Assembly (NCBI GenBank): GCA_039810005.1
Contig: JBDHWD010000061.1
Coordinates: 1 to 17,878, forward strand
Source: JAMLIA01 sp039810005
GTDB lineage: Bacteria; Chloroflexota; Chloroflexia; Thermomicrobiales; CFX8
Length of the DNA stretch: 17,878 nucleotides
Reading direction: 5' to 3'
Below are positions 1 to 7,503 of this stretch, in pieces. Under the pieces are notes generated by a model, which saw nothing but the letters and a program-made list of their open reading frames with translations, did no database searches and was not told where the DNA came from. The position numbers were made by a program, and so were the translations under genes. Each line of letters opens with the position of its first letter. The stretch's first letter is position 1.

Positions 1-512
1 TTCGCGTACTTGAATCGGCAAACGTAGAGCCGATTGTTGATCCGAGCAATGTCGAAACCAGGTACACGCGCAATGCTCTTCGGCATGAGATCATTCCGGC
101 GTTGCAGCGCCTGTTTCCCGGGTTTCCAACGACGTTGCTTCGTTCGATGGCCCTGATTCGCGACGATGCGGCGACCGTCGATGAGATTGCTCAGGATGCC
201 ATCGCGCAGATGGTGGAGGCTTCTGGATCAGTTGTCCGCGTCGATCGAGCAGCGCTGCGACGTGCGTCGCGTCCTGTGGCGTCTCGCGTCGTCCGGCATG
301 TGGCGCGAGATGTATCTGCGATGGGCGCAGAGGCCGATTGGCGCGAGCTGTCTGCCGAGCGCGTCGATGCTGTCCTGACGGCAGCTCGCGGCCGTACCGG
401 CGCGCGCATCGAATTGCCATATGGCGTTGATGTTGTTATTGAACGGACCTGGCTGGTATTTCAGCAGCGAGGGGGAAGGGGCGACGATGACGGACGACCA
501 GCGGATGGATAG
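1..512 (+). CDS. tilS: tRNA(Ile)-lysidine synthase, C-terminal part (cut by window edge)
   Basis: The gene enters from the left edge; the first complete codon is at 3 and the TAG stop at 510-512, leaving about 169 residues. TilS uses ATP and lysine to convert C34 of tRNA-Ile(CAU) to lysidine, so that the tRNA reads AUA. The visible start of the fragment has the pattern VDPSN, then TRNALRHEIIPAL, which matches the conserved D-x-SN...RN-x-x-R-x-x-xxP-L stretch after the N-type ATP pyrophosphatase domain. The rest is the helical and C-terminal tRNA-binding part, which varies a lot in this family. The PP-loop is outside the window. The next gene, hpt, starts inside this one (26 bp overlap), and tilS-hpt-ftsH is a very common bacterial order, which supports the call. 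Identification rests on a short motif plus neighbourhood. Confidence 0.85.
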   Translation, partial: RVLESANVEPIVDPSNVETRYTRNALRHEIIPALQRLFPGFPTTLLRSMALIRDDAATVDEIAQDAIAQMVEASGSVVRVDRAALRRASRPVASRVVRHVARDVSAMGAEADWRELSAERVDAVLTAARGRTGARIELPYGVDVVIERTWLVFQQRGGRGDDDGRPADG

Positions 513-1032
513 CGGAATAGCGCGTGTTCTTGTGTCTGAGGAGCAGATTCAGGAGCGTGTTGCTCAGCTCGGCGCGGAGCTCGGCGAGATTTATCGCGAT
601 GGCTGCCCCATCCTCGTCGGTATATTGACCGGCGCGTTCGTGTTCATGGCCGATCTGTCGCGGGCGATGACGTGCCAGCTCGATGTTCAGTTCATGGCAG
701 TCTCCAGCTACGGCGCATCGACACAGTCCAGCGGCGTCGTGAAGATCCTGAAAGATCTTGATACCCCAATTGAGGGCCGCGACATTCTTATCGTCGAGGA
801 CATAATCGACAGTGGATTGACGCTCGCCTATTTGCTCGACGTACTGAGCCGACGTGGACCGAAGAGCATCCGCGTGGTGACGCTGTTGATGAAGGAGCGC
901 GAGCATCATCCAAACGTTCAGGTCGACCATTGCGGGTTCCTGATTCCGGACGAGTTCGTTGTCGGATATGGCCTTGATGTTGCAGGTCGATATCGGAATT
1001 TGTCGTACGTCGGCGTGTACGACGGATCGTAA
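487..1032 (+). CDS. hpt: Hypoxanthine(-guanine) phosphoribosyltransferase
   Basis: 181 residues, the usual size for bacterial Hpt. It transfers phosphoribose from PRPP to hypoxanthine or guanine, giving IMP or GMP (purine salvage, cytosol). The PRPP-binding signature VEDIIDSG lies at residues 103-110, preceded by GRDIL. The GILTGAFVF loop at 45-53 and the PDEFVVGYGLD segment near the C terminus are also typical. I chose ATG 487 because a purine-rich GAGGGGGAAGGGG sequence lies just upstream and the family begins at this point; the longer frame from 421 would add an atypical N terminus inside tilS. The start overlaps the tilS end by 26 bp, so the two are probably translationally coupled. ftsH follows after 123 bp with its own promoter-like element. 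Confidence 0.95.
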   Translation: MTDDQRMDSGIARVLVSEEQIQERVAQLGAELGEIYRDGCPILVGILTGAFVFMADLSRAMTCQLDVQFMAVSSYGASTQSSGVVKILKDLDTPIEGRDILIVEDIIDSGLTLAYLLDVLSRRGPKSIRVVTLLMKEREHHPNVQVDHCGFLIPDEFVVGYGLDVAGRYRNLSYVGVYDGS

Positions 1033-1063
1033 TTGAACGGCTGGAAGGCGCTCGTTATTGTCC

Positions 1064-1072
1064 TGTTATAAT
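1064..1072 (+). promoter_or_regulatory. Extended -10 promoter element for ftsH
   Basis: TGTTATAAT at 1064-1072 is a consensus TATAAT with the TG-N extension. No good -35 lies 16-19 bp upstream, which is usual for extended -10 promoters. It sits in the hpt-ftsH gap, and transcription from about 1079 would give a leader of about 77 nt before the ftsH start. Confidence 0.6.
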
Positions 1073-1155
1073 CTGGGCACGTTGTTCCGCTCACTCAACT
1101 GGTTGTGCTCCTCCTGTTCGTGTAACCAGAGCGGAGCACCTGCAGAGGATACCCG

Positions 1156-3090
1156 ATGACCGACAACCGATGGCTCCGCAATGGCTTTGTCTGGATCATC
1201 CTGATTATCGCGGTGATCGCGCTATGGTTCATGGTGACCAGTGGTGGCGAGCGCACGCGAACACGCGATCTCAGTAGCATCGCGCAGGATATTCAGGCCG
1301 GGCAGGTCGCGCGGCTCGAACAGACCGAAAACTCGAGCAAGGTCACCGTCTATTACAAGGGCTCAGACGAAGTAGAGACGTTCCGGCTGCCGCAGAACGT
1401 CAACATCTACGATGCGCTGATGCTCTACGGCGTCGAGCCAACAGACGTCGACATCACGATCAAGGCAGCGAGTCAGTGGGGTAACTGGCTCGGCATCATG
1501 ACTTTCATATTACCGACACTGATTCTGATCGGCATCGTGATCTTCATGATGCGCCAGGCACAAGGCAGCAACAGCCAGGCGATGTCGTTCGGCAAAAGTC
1601 GGGCGCGGATGTTCACCGGTAACAAGCCGACCGTGACGTTCGCCGATGTTGCCGGCGTGAATGAAGCCAAAGAGGAGCTCGTCGAAGTCGTCGAGTTCCT
1701 GAAATATCCTGAGAAGTTCTCGGCGCTCGGGGCACGTATCCCGCGTGGCGTCCTGCTCGTTGGCCCTCCGGGCACCGGCAAGACGCTTCTTTCTCGCGCA
1801 GTGGCGGGCGAAGCAGGCGTGCCGTTCTTCAGTATCTCCGGCTCCGAGTTCGTCGAGATGTTCGTCGGCGTCGGCGCGTCGCGCGTTCGCGACCTGTTCG
1901 ACCAGGCCAAGCGCAACGCTCCCTGCATCGTGTTCGTTGACGAGATCGATGCCGTTGGCCGCCAGCGCGGCGCCGGACTCGGTGGTAGCCACGACGAGCG
2001 TGAGCAGACACTCAACCAGATCCTTGTCGAGATGGACGGCTTCGATAGCAGCACGAACGTAATCGTCATTGCTGCGACGAACCGCCCGGACGTGCTTGAC
2101 CCGGCGCTGCTCCGACCGGGCCGCTTTGACCGGCAGGTCATTCTTGATCGCCCCGACATCGCCGGCCGCCTTGCGGTCCTTGAGGTGCACTCTCGCGGGA
2201 AGCCACTGGAAGACGATATTCAGCTTGAGGATCTGGCACGCCAGACGCCGGGGTTCTCCGGTGCTGACCTTGAGAACCTGGTGAATGAGTCGGCAATTCT
2301 GGCGGCCCGTCGCAACAAGAAGACGATCGGCCGCAAGGAGCTCGCCGAAGCGATCGACCGTGTCGTCGCCGGGCCGCAGCGCAAGAGCCGCGTGATCAGC
2401 GAGCGCGAGAAGCTCATGACCGCGTACCACGAAGCCGGTCACGCGCTCGTCGCCCGCATGCTGCCCAACGCTGACCCGGTGCGGAAGGTGTCGATTGTCG
2501 CCCGTGGAATGATGGGCGGCTACACCAGCGTCGTGCCGGATGAAGATCGCTTCTTCTGGACCAAGAGTCAGTTTGAGGACATGCTGGCCTACATCATGGG
2601 TGGTCGCGTTGCTGAAGAGATCGTGTTCAACGAGATCTCAACCGGAGCCTCGAACGATATCGAGCGCGCCACCGGCCTTGCACGTCGCATGGTCACCGAA
2701 TACGGCATGAGCTCGACGCTCGGTCCGCTGGCATTCGGTAAGAAGGACGAGCTCGTCTTCCTGGGTCGTGAGATCAACGAGCAGCGTAATTACAGCGATG
2801 AGGTCGCGTTCCAGATTGACCAGGAGATTCGCCAGCTCATTGACGGCGCATACACGCTGGCGCGCGAAGTCCTGACGGAACACGACGACAAGCTCGAGGC
2901 GATCGCCATGCTGCTGATGGAGAACGAGACGGTCGAGGCCGACGAGCTTGAAGCGCTCTTCGACTCGCCGCGTCCGCAGCCGACGCTGCACGGTCCGTCG
3001 CATTCGCCGGTGCCGGCTGGCAATACCGAGCGCGAACGGCGGGAGCCGGACGTTGCGCCTCGACTTCGCCCGCAACCTGCTTCAGGATAG
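1156..3090 (+). CDS. ftsH: ATP-dependent zinc metalloprotease FtsH
   Basis: 644 residues, normal for FtsH. This is a membrane-anchored AAA+ protease that extracts and degrades membrane and short-lived cytosolic proteins as a hexamer. Order along the protein: TM1 about residues 10-27; an external domain about 30-110; TM2 about 114-132; an AAA module with Walker A GPPGTGKT at 203-210 and Walker B VDEID with D262/E263; the second region of homology ending LRPGRFDR; then the M41 peptidase with zinc motif HEAGH at 425-429 and a third ligand, Asp501, in GASNDIERAT. All key residues are present, so it should be active. The last 40 or so residues are proline-rich and probably disordered. ATG 1156 has AGAGGA a few bases upstream. 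A hairpin terminator follows at 3119. Confidence 0.98.
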   Translation: MTDNRWLRNGFVWIILIIAVIALWFMVTSGGERTRTRDLSSIAQDIQAGQVARLEQTENSSKVTVYYKGSDEVETFRLPQNVNIYDALMLYGVEPTDVDITIKAASQWGNWLGIMTFILPTLILIGIVIFMMRQAQGSNSQAMSFGKSRARMFTGNKPTVTFADVAGVNEAKEELVEVVEFLKYPEKFSALGARIPRGVLLVGPPGTGKTLLSRAVAGEAGVPFFSISGSEFVEMFVGVGASRVRDLFDQAKRNAPCIVFVDEIDAVGRQRGAGLGGSHDEREQTLNQILVEMDGFDSSTNVIVIAATNRPDVLDPALLRPGRFDRQVILDRPDIAGRLAVLEVHSRGKPLEDDIQLEDLARQTPGFSGADLENLVNESAILAARRNKKTIGRKELAEAIDRVVAGPQRKSRVISEREKLMTAYHEAGHALVARMLPNADPVRKVSIVARGMMGGYTSVVPDEDRFFWTKSQFEDMLAYIMGGRVAEEIVFNEISTGASNDIERATGLARRMVTEYGMSSTLGPLAFGKKDELVFLGREINEQRNYSDEVAFQIDQEIRQLIDGAYTLAREVLTEHDDKLEAIAMLLMENETVEADELEALFDSPRPQPTLHGPSHSPVPAGNTERERREPDVAPRLRPQPASG

Positions 3091-3118
3091 CGAAGACTCA
3101 TCGTGATTTGAACACTGC

Positions 3119-3150
3119 AAGGCGGCCGAAGGGCCGCCTTCATGTTTGTT
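3119..3150 (+). terminator. Terminator after ftsH
   Basis: AAGGCGGCC (3119-3127) pairs perfectly with GGCCGCCTT (3132-3140) around a 4-nt loop, followed by the moderately T-rich CATGTTTGTT. It lies 28 bp past the ftsH stop, between convergent genes, and could also stop readthrough from the VOC gene on the other strand, where no T-tract follows. Confidence 0.8.
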
Positions 3151-3203
3151 CCGCTCCAGCACCCTGGGTGTCACGCGCTCACTTGAGAGCGTCGTAACGA
3201 TCC

Positions 3204-3641
3204 TCATCGCAGCTCTTCGACGATTCCGATGATGACCTCCGCCGGGCCACGAAGGTAGCAATAGCGGTAGATGTCTTCGTACTGCGCAATTTCGCCCACA
3301 AGCGTGGCTCCGTGTCGCTGCAAGCGGCTGTACGTGTCGTCGAGAGAGTCAACCAGAAAGGTGAGGCGAGGGATGCCCGGCGTGTTTACCGGTGCCGCGG
3401 TCGGCTTCGCGGTGGATTCAGGTGACAGAAAGGTCGAGAGCTCAAGGCGACTATGGCCGTCCGGGGTCCGCAAGAATGCCAGGTTCGCCTTCACGTCGCT
3501 CAGCCCGACAAGCTGGTCCACCCAGGTACCTTCGACCGTCGTCTCGCCTTCGACCTCCATGCCCAGCTCGACAAAGAACGCGATTGCCGCAGCGAGATCT
3601 GTGACAACGTAGCCGGCGTGATCCATGCGCTTGATTGCCAT
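3204..3641 (-). CDS. VOC-superfamily (glyoxalase/bleomycin-resistance-like) protein
   Basis: 145 residues, the length of a single-chain VOC protein made of two beta-alpha-beta-beta-beta modules. Module 1 starts MDHAGYVVTDLAAAIAFF; module 2 starts GIPRLTFLVDSLDDTYSRL and ends near RGPAEVIIGIVEEL. The family includes methylmalonyl-CoA epimerase, glyoxalase I, dioxygenases and drug-binding proteins. Of the four usual metal-ligand positions, His8 and Glu67 (RLELSTF) are kept, but the His of module 2 is Arg92 and the final Glu appears to be Gly139. The specific activity is therefore unknown, and a metal-free binding role is possible. ATG at 3641 is chosen over an upstream start because GAGGAG lies about 7 nt before it and the fold begins directly there. 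It has its own promoter at 3743-3771. Confidence 0.88.
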   Translation of the reverse strand: MAIKRMDHAGYVVTDLAAAIAFFVELGMEVEGETTVEGTWVDQLVGLSDVKANLAFLRTPDGHSRLELSTFLSPESTAKPTAAPVNTPGIPRLTFLVDSLDDTYSRLQRHGATLVGEIAQYEDIYRYCYLRGPAEVIIGIVEELR

Positions 3642-3742
3642 GAAATCTGCTCCTCGGTCCGCAGCGCGTAAGAACGATGTCGACGCCAGAAGCTGTGGCA
3701 ACAATCAGATACAGGCGCGGGTGAAGATGTGACCTGTCGGTC

Positions 3743-3771
3743 AGAATACGGATTCATGCGTCGATGGACAA
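3743..3771 (-). promoter_or_regulatory. Promoter for the VOC gene
   Basis: On the minus strand TTGTCC (complement of 3766-3771) and TATTCT (complement of 3743-3748) are separated by 17 bp, close to the sigma-70 consensus. Transcription would start near 3736, giving a leader of about 95 nt. A 7-bp inverted repeat, GACCTGT at 3731-3737 and ACAGGTC at 3771-3777, brackets the promoter and could be an operator half-site pair. Confidence 0.55.
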
Positions 3772-3807
3772 CAGGTCGATGAATTTGATGGTGTTCAGGG
3801 GAAATGC

Positions 3808-3835
3808 AACGAGCCGCCAATAATGGCGGCTCGTT
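3808..3835 (-). terminator. Hairpin terminator after tRNA-Ala
   Basis: A perfect 12-bp stem (3808-3819 with 3824-3835) with a 4-nt loop begins 16 nt beyond the 3' end of tRNA-Ala on the minus strand. The sequence after the stem on that strand is GCATTT, so the T-tract is poor. I take it as the tRNA terminator because of its position. Confidence 0.6.
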
Positions 3836-3850
3836 CGCTCACTTCGTGGG

Positions 3851-3923
<73 letters not shown>

Positions 3924-3959
3924 ACGACTGCGTCACGAGACAGCTCGCAACGAGAGCGA

Positions 3960-3968
3960 AGTTTACCA
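3960..3968 (-). promoter_or_regulatory. Possible extended -10 for tRNA-Ala
   Basis: The minus strand reads TGGTAAACT here: TAAACT with a TG-N extension, about 37 bp before the 5' end of tRNA-Ala. No convincing -35. It lies in the 90-bp gap between the P450 stop and the tRNA, where a promoter is expected. Confidence 0.35.
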
Positions 3969-4013
3969 TGAGCATCGGTCGGTGACTACAGATGTGGACG
4001 CGACTCGTGATCT

Positions 4014-5159
4014 TTAGTGCAATGTCAGCGTCATGCTCGCAATGCCATTGCTCGGGTAGACCATGCGCTTGACGGTGCTCGGATCGGCCACCTCAATTGA
4101 GGTCGTTCGGCTCAGAAGCTCCTCAATGGCCACAAGCATCTCCAGTCGGGCGAGCGAGGCACCGATGCAGTCGTGGATCCCCCACCCAAACACGAGACTG
4201 CGGTCGAGATTCCGGTTCAGATCGATCGTATCCGGATCCTGAAACACGGCTGGATCACGGTCGGCGGCAATCCACATGAGTGTGAGCCGCTCGCCCGCCG
4301 GGATGTGGCGTTCCGCGATCTTCACGTCGCGCGTTGTCGTGCGCCGATTTGAGACAAGTGGGCCATCGGTTCGCAGAATCTCGTCAATCGCCTGGGCCAG
4401 TCTGTCCGGTTCCTCGCGGAGTTGTTGCTGGAGCTCCGCATCGCTTGCGAGGTGCCAGGTAAGTATTCCAATACCAGCAGCAACTGTGCCGTGTCCCGCG
4501 ATCCAGTTGCGGACAGTACTGACGATATCGGCGTCGCTCAGAACCTGCCCGTTCACAGTCGTCGTCATCAGACGGCTCGTCAAGTCATCCTGAGCCTTCT
4601 TGTCGCGTCGGCGATCGGCGAGCTCCTCCTGTACGATGGCCGTGAACTCTCGGGCCAGCGCAGCGCTGGTTTCCCTGTCACGTGCCAGCGACGCTTGTTG
4701 ATTGCCATGCGTCCAGCCTCGCAGGTGTTCCCAGCGATCGGCTCGCCATCCCAGATACTCGACGGCGCAGCGCAAAGAGTAGGCGGTGGCGAAGGCATCG
4801 ATGAATTCGGCCCCGGGCTGGTTGATCAGCGGAGTCGCTAGCTCTGCCGCAATCGACCGGAAGCCCGGCTCAAGGCGAGACATCTGATCCGGCGTAAAGA
4901 ACGGTGCGAGCGCGGAACGGTAGGCTGTATGCTCTGGCGGGTCCATTCCATTGGGAACAGCTCTGTGATTTGAAAAGCTACTGAACGTATTGGGATCATC
5001 GAGAATGTTGATGATGTCCGCGTGGCGAAAGATGGACCAGTTGAGAAACTCACTCCATGCAACAGGGCAACGCGATCGCATCTGGTCAAACGCTTCAACC
5101 TGATTATTGAGAACCGATGCGTCTCGCGGGTCCCAGTCAGCAGTTCGCTCCTCGCTCAT
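4014..5159 (-). CDS. Cytochrome P450
   Basis: 381 residues, the size of a soluble bacterial P450. It is a haem monooxygenase that inserts oxygen into a small organic substrate using electrons from a ferredoxin pair. I-helix AGHGT ends at Thr225, the oxygen-activating threonine; ExxR is E260-R263 in DEILRTDGP; the haem loop FGWGIHDCIGASLAR carries the thiolate Cys331. The segment ADRDPAVFQDPDTIDLNRN before the haem loop is typical. All core residues are intact, so it should be functional; the substrate cannot be read from sequence. ATG 5159 is chosen because GGAGG lies 6 nt upstream. No ferredoxin or ferredoxin reductase gene lies nearby in the window. The upstream neighbour on the same strand, across tRNA-Gly, is a possible ABM-like protein. 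Confidence 0.95.
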   Translation of the reverse strand: MSEERTADWDPRDASVLNNQVEAFDQMRSRCPVAWSEFLNWSIFRHADIINILDDPNTFSSFSNHRAVPNGMDPPEHTAYRSALAPFFTPDQMSRLEPGFRSIAAELATPLINQPGAEFIDAFATAYSLRCAVEYLGWRADRWEHLRGWTHGNQQASLARDRETSAALAREFTAIVQEELADRRRDKKAQDDLTSRLMTTTVNGQVLSDADIVSTVRNWIAGHGTVAAGIGILTWHLASDAELQQQLREEPDRLAQAIDEILRTDGPLVSNRRTTTRDVKIAERHIPAGERLTLMWIAADRDPAVFQDPDTIDLNRNLDRSLVFGWGIHDCIGASLARLEMLVAIEELLSRTTSIEVADPSTVKRMVYPSNGIASMTLTLH

Positions 5160-5322
5160 ATATGCCTCCAATTTCACGAAACAGTCTTGACATTTCCTGG
5201 CCAGCAAGGCAGGTGCCATTGGGGCTACCAGCAGGTTGCGTTTCGATGATTCGTGGGCATCTGAGCATGATCAGGAAGGGGGTGTTGAGCGTATGAATGG
5301 GATGTGATTGCCCGGGAGTGAG

Positions 5323-5395
5323 AGCGGGTGATGGGACTCGAACCCACGGCATTCTGCTTGGGAAGCAGACACTCTACCAACTGAGTTACACCCGC
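5323..5395 (-). tRNA. tRNA-Gly (anticodon CCC)
   Basis: 73 nt on the minus strand. Acceptor GCGGGTG pairs with CACCCGC; anticodon stem TCTGC/GCAGA with loop TTCCCAA gives anticodon CCC, which reads GGG; T arm GTGGGTTCGAGTCCCAT. The discriminator is U73, as expected for bacterial glycine tRNAs. No CCA is encoded. It lies 16 bp after the stop of the ABM-like gene on the same strand, so it may be released from that mRNA, and 163 bp before the P450 start. I see no clear terminator on either side. Confidence 0.96.
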
Positions 5396-5411
5396 ACGAC
5401 TGCGATGAATG

Positions 5412-6098
5412 TTACACCTGGTCAGCGGTCGACACAATCTCCCAATCGCTGCGCAGTCGTCCAAGCTCCATATGCTCAATGTGATACGTGGCGTGTTGCG
5501 GCACTCCCAGCAGCATGCGAACGGACCTTGCCGCGCGCTCTTGCCGATACGCAGTCGTTTCACTAGCACGCAGCGCCGCGCGATTTTCCCACAGTTCGCC
5601 AAATATCGCCTTACCGGTGACATCATCTCCAAGCGCAAGCACACCGATGAAGCCAGGGTGTTCGCGTTCCAGCTCATCGACTGCGGCGTGGCCGGCTGCC
5701 ACGATCGAATCCCAATGCAGCGGGTCGACGCGGATTGTCGTGAATCGAGCGTGCGCGGTGTGCGGGACCACGTCGTCGCGGAATCGGATCTTGTTCACGT
5801 AGATCGAATACGTTTCGCGCATGAGCGGAGAATTCCAGTACTGGCTCAGGATTGCGACATCGTTGTTCGTTTCTGGCTCAATGCTCACCAGGTTTTGCTC
5901 GGCCTTCGCCCACAGCGTGATCGTCATCATGCGACTGTGATCGCGATTCAGGAGCGTGAGCTCGCCGCTGTAGGAGTCTCGACAGCGGAGCGCTGGGAGT
6001 GTCTGGTTCGTGAGGACATCAAGCGCAGCCGACAACATCTCGGGTCGGTACGTGCACGACGTTACGCGCGCGAACTGAGGGACAGGTAGTTGATGCAT
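5412..6098 (-). CDS. Unrecognised protein, possibly two ABM-like dimeric alpha/beta-barrel domains
   Basis: 228 residues with no transmembrane segment or signal peptide. I do not recognise a named family. Two stretches look like ferredoxin-like (dimeric alpha/beta-barrel) modules of the antibiotic-biosynthesis-monooxygenase type: about residues 8-75 (ARVTSCTYRPEMLSAALDVL, then MMTITLWAKAEQNL) and about 112-190 (HARFTTIRVDPLHWDSIV, then FGELWENRAALRASE). Each has a strand, a helix, a second strand pair and a W-containing strand such as TLWAKAEQ or GELWENRA, which is the typical ABM layout. Members of that fold act as small oxygenases, haem-degrading enzymes or signal-binding proteins. ATG 6098 has only a weak GCGAGAG upstream. 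It diverges from threonine synthase. The CDS is solid; the fold is a guess from pattern. Confidence 0.75.
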   Translation of the reverse strand: MHQLPVPQFARVTSCTYRPEMLSAALDVLTNQTLPALRCRDSYSGELTLLNRDHSRMMTITLWAKAEQNLVSIEPETNNDVAILSQYWNSPLMRETYSIYVNKIRFRDDVVPHTAHARFTTIRVDPLHWDSIVAAGHAAVDELEREHPGFIGVLALGDDVTGKAIFGELWENRAALRASETTAYRQERAARSVRMLLGVPQHATYHIEHMELGRLRSDWEIVSTADQV

Positions 6099-6135
6099 CT
6101 CTCGCGCAATCTGGCTCCATCTGGGCTGATTGACC

Positions 6136-6171
6136 AGTGTAAACAGTATCGGAATTTGCGGTGAAGGTCAA
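6136..6171 (-). promoter_or_regulatory. Weak candidate promoter for the ABM-like gene
   Basis: On the minus strand TTGACC (complement of 6166-6171) is followed by GATACT after 15 bp and TACACT after 24 bp. Neither spacing is ideal, so this is only a candidate in the 151-bp divergent gap between the ABM-like gene and threonine synthase. Confidence 0.25.
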
Positions 6172-6201
6172 TCTGCCTCGTAAATGATCTTCTGAACGGT
6201 C

Positions 6202-6210
6202 TGTTACGAT
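6202..6210 (+). promoter_or_regulatory. Extended -10 for threonine synthase
   Basis: TGTTACGAT at 6202-6210 is a TACGAT -10 with a TG-N extension, about 40 bp before the threonine synthase start. No good -35 is visible. The same style of element lies before ftsH and cinA. Confidence 0.4.
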
Positions 6211-6249
6211 AGCCGACGCTGCCATTTGAACCATGTCAGGAGAGGCAAA

Positions 6250-7503
6250 ATGCATTCCGGGAGTGACGTTGAGAGCACGCTAATCGGAATAGTCTGCTCG
6301 AATTGCGGACATCGTTACGACGCAGACCAGCTGCTGACGGTGTGCGACGAATGCGGCAAGGTGCTGCTGGCCGAATACGATCTGGATCGCGCGAAGGCCA
6401 CCATGACACCCGAAGCGCTCGCTGGGCGGCCGTGGAATCTATGGCGCTATGCGGAGATCATGCCGGTCCGCAATCCAGAGCACCGACTGACGCTCGCTGA
6501 AGGCGGCTCGCCGCTGCTCGACGTTGACCGCTGGGCTGCAGGAGTCGGACTTTCGAACCTGCTGGTCAAGGACGAAGGACGCAACCCGACCGGATCGTTC
6601 AAGGCGCGCGGCCTCGGTTCGGCTGTCTCGCGCGCACGCGAGCTCGGAGTGAAGGTTATTGCACTTCCGTCGGCCGGCAACGCTGCCGCGGCGGCGAGCG
6701 CGTACGCAGCGCGTGGCGGCATGGATGCGGTCGTCTTCATGCCGAAGGACGCTCCCGAGGTGTTCAAGGCCGAGTGCCGCGCGTTGGGCGCGCGCGTCTT
6801 CCTGGTCAACGGCCTCATCAACGACGCCGGCAAGGTTGTGCGCGAAAACGGGGAATCGCGCGGCTGGTTCGACGTGTCGACGCTGAAGGAGCCGTATCGG
6901 GCCGAGGGCAAGAAGACGATGGGTCTGGAGCTTGTCGAGCAGCTCGGCTGGCAGGTGCCCGACGCGATCATCTATCCCACTGGAGGCGGCACCGGCATCG
7001 TTGGCATGTGGAAGGCATTCGACGAGCTGGAGAAGATGGGCCTGATCGGCTCGGCTCGGCCACGCATGATCGTCGTGCAGTCCGATGGCTGTGCGCCGAT
7101 CGTCAAAGCGTTTGATGTTGGCGATCGGCACGCGCCGCTCTGGGAGGGCGCAGACACCATTGCGCCGGGCATCCGGGTGCCGATTGCGATTGGCGATTAC
7201 CTCATTCTCGATGCCGTGCGCGAGAGCGGCGGCACCGCCATCGCTGTTTCCGATGCGGAGCTGGATGCTGCGATGCGCTCCGTTGCTGAGAAGGAGGGCC
7301 TCTTCGTCTCTCCGGAGTCCGGTGCGGCGTTCGCGGCAGCCGAGAAGCTGCGAGCCGAGGGCAAGCTGGCGGAACGAGATCGAGTCGTCGTCTATGCGAC
7401 CGGCTCAGGCCTCAAGCACACGGACCTGATTGGCGGAGACTACCCAGTGCTCGATCCGAACGATCCCAACATCGGCAGTCTGATTGACACGGCCTACGCC
7501 TGA
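6250..7503 (+). CDS. thrC: Threonine synthase (PLP-dependent)
   Basis: 417 residues. It converts O-phosphohomoserine to threonine with pyridoxal phosphate (threonine biosynthesis, cytosol). A small N-terminal zinc-ribbon-like region has C16-x2-C19 and C32-x2-C35, common in threonine synthases of this clade. The PLP lysine is K118 in NPTGSFKARG. The SAGNAAAAASAYAARGG loop and the TGGGTG phosphate-binding loop (YPTGGGTGIVGMW) are fold-type II hallmarks. ATG 6250 is preceded by AGGAGAGG at 6238-6245, which decides the start over 6226. The cognate homoserine kinase and dehydrogenase are not in the window. Related enzymes such as cysteate synthase share this architecture, so substrate is inferred. 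The stop overlaps the end of fpg by 10 bp. Confidence 0.9.
   Translation: MHSGSDVESTLIGIVCSNCGHRYDADQLLTVCDECGKVLLAEYDLDRAKATMTPEALAGRPWNLWRYAEIMPVRNPEHRLTLAEGGSPLLDVDRWAAGVGLSNLLVKDEGRNPTGSFKARGLGSAVSRARELGVKVIALPSAGNAAAAASAYAARGGMDAVVFMPKDAPEVFKAECRALGARVFLVNGLINDAGKVVRENGESRGWFDVSTLKEPYRAEGKKTMGLELVEQLGWQVPDAIIYPTGGGTGIVGMWKAFDELEKMGLIGSARPRMIVVQSDGCAPIVKAFDVGDRHAPLWEGADTIAPGIRVPIAIGDYLILDAVRESGGTAIAVSDAELDAAMRSVAEKEGLFVSPESGAAFAAAEKLRAEGKLAERDRVVVYATGSGLKHTDLIGGDYPVLDPNDPNIGSLIDTAYA

Noticed and set aside
421..486. Longer N terminus for hpt starting at 421
   Set aside because: It would lie within tilS, adds an untypical sequence, and a better ribosome site precedes ATG 487.
436..930. Long antisense frame opposite hpt
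   Set aside because: It mirrors hpt codons, has no family signature and no ribosome site; the same holds for the long antisense frames under ftsH, thrC, pgpH and the GT4 gene.
3160..3170. CACCCTGGGTG near the ftsH terminator as a second hairpin
   Set aside because: A 5-bp stem with a 1-nt loop cannot form a normal hairpin; the stem at 3119 is enough.
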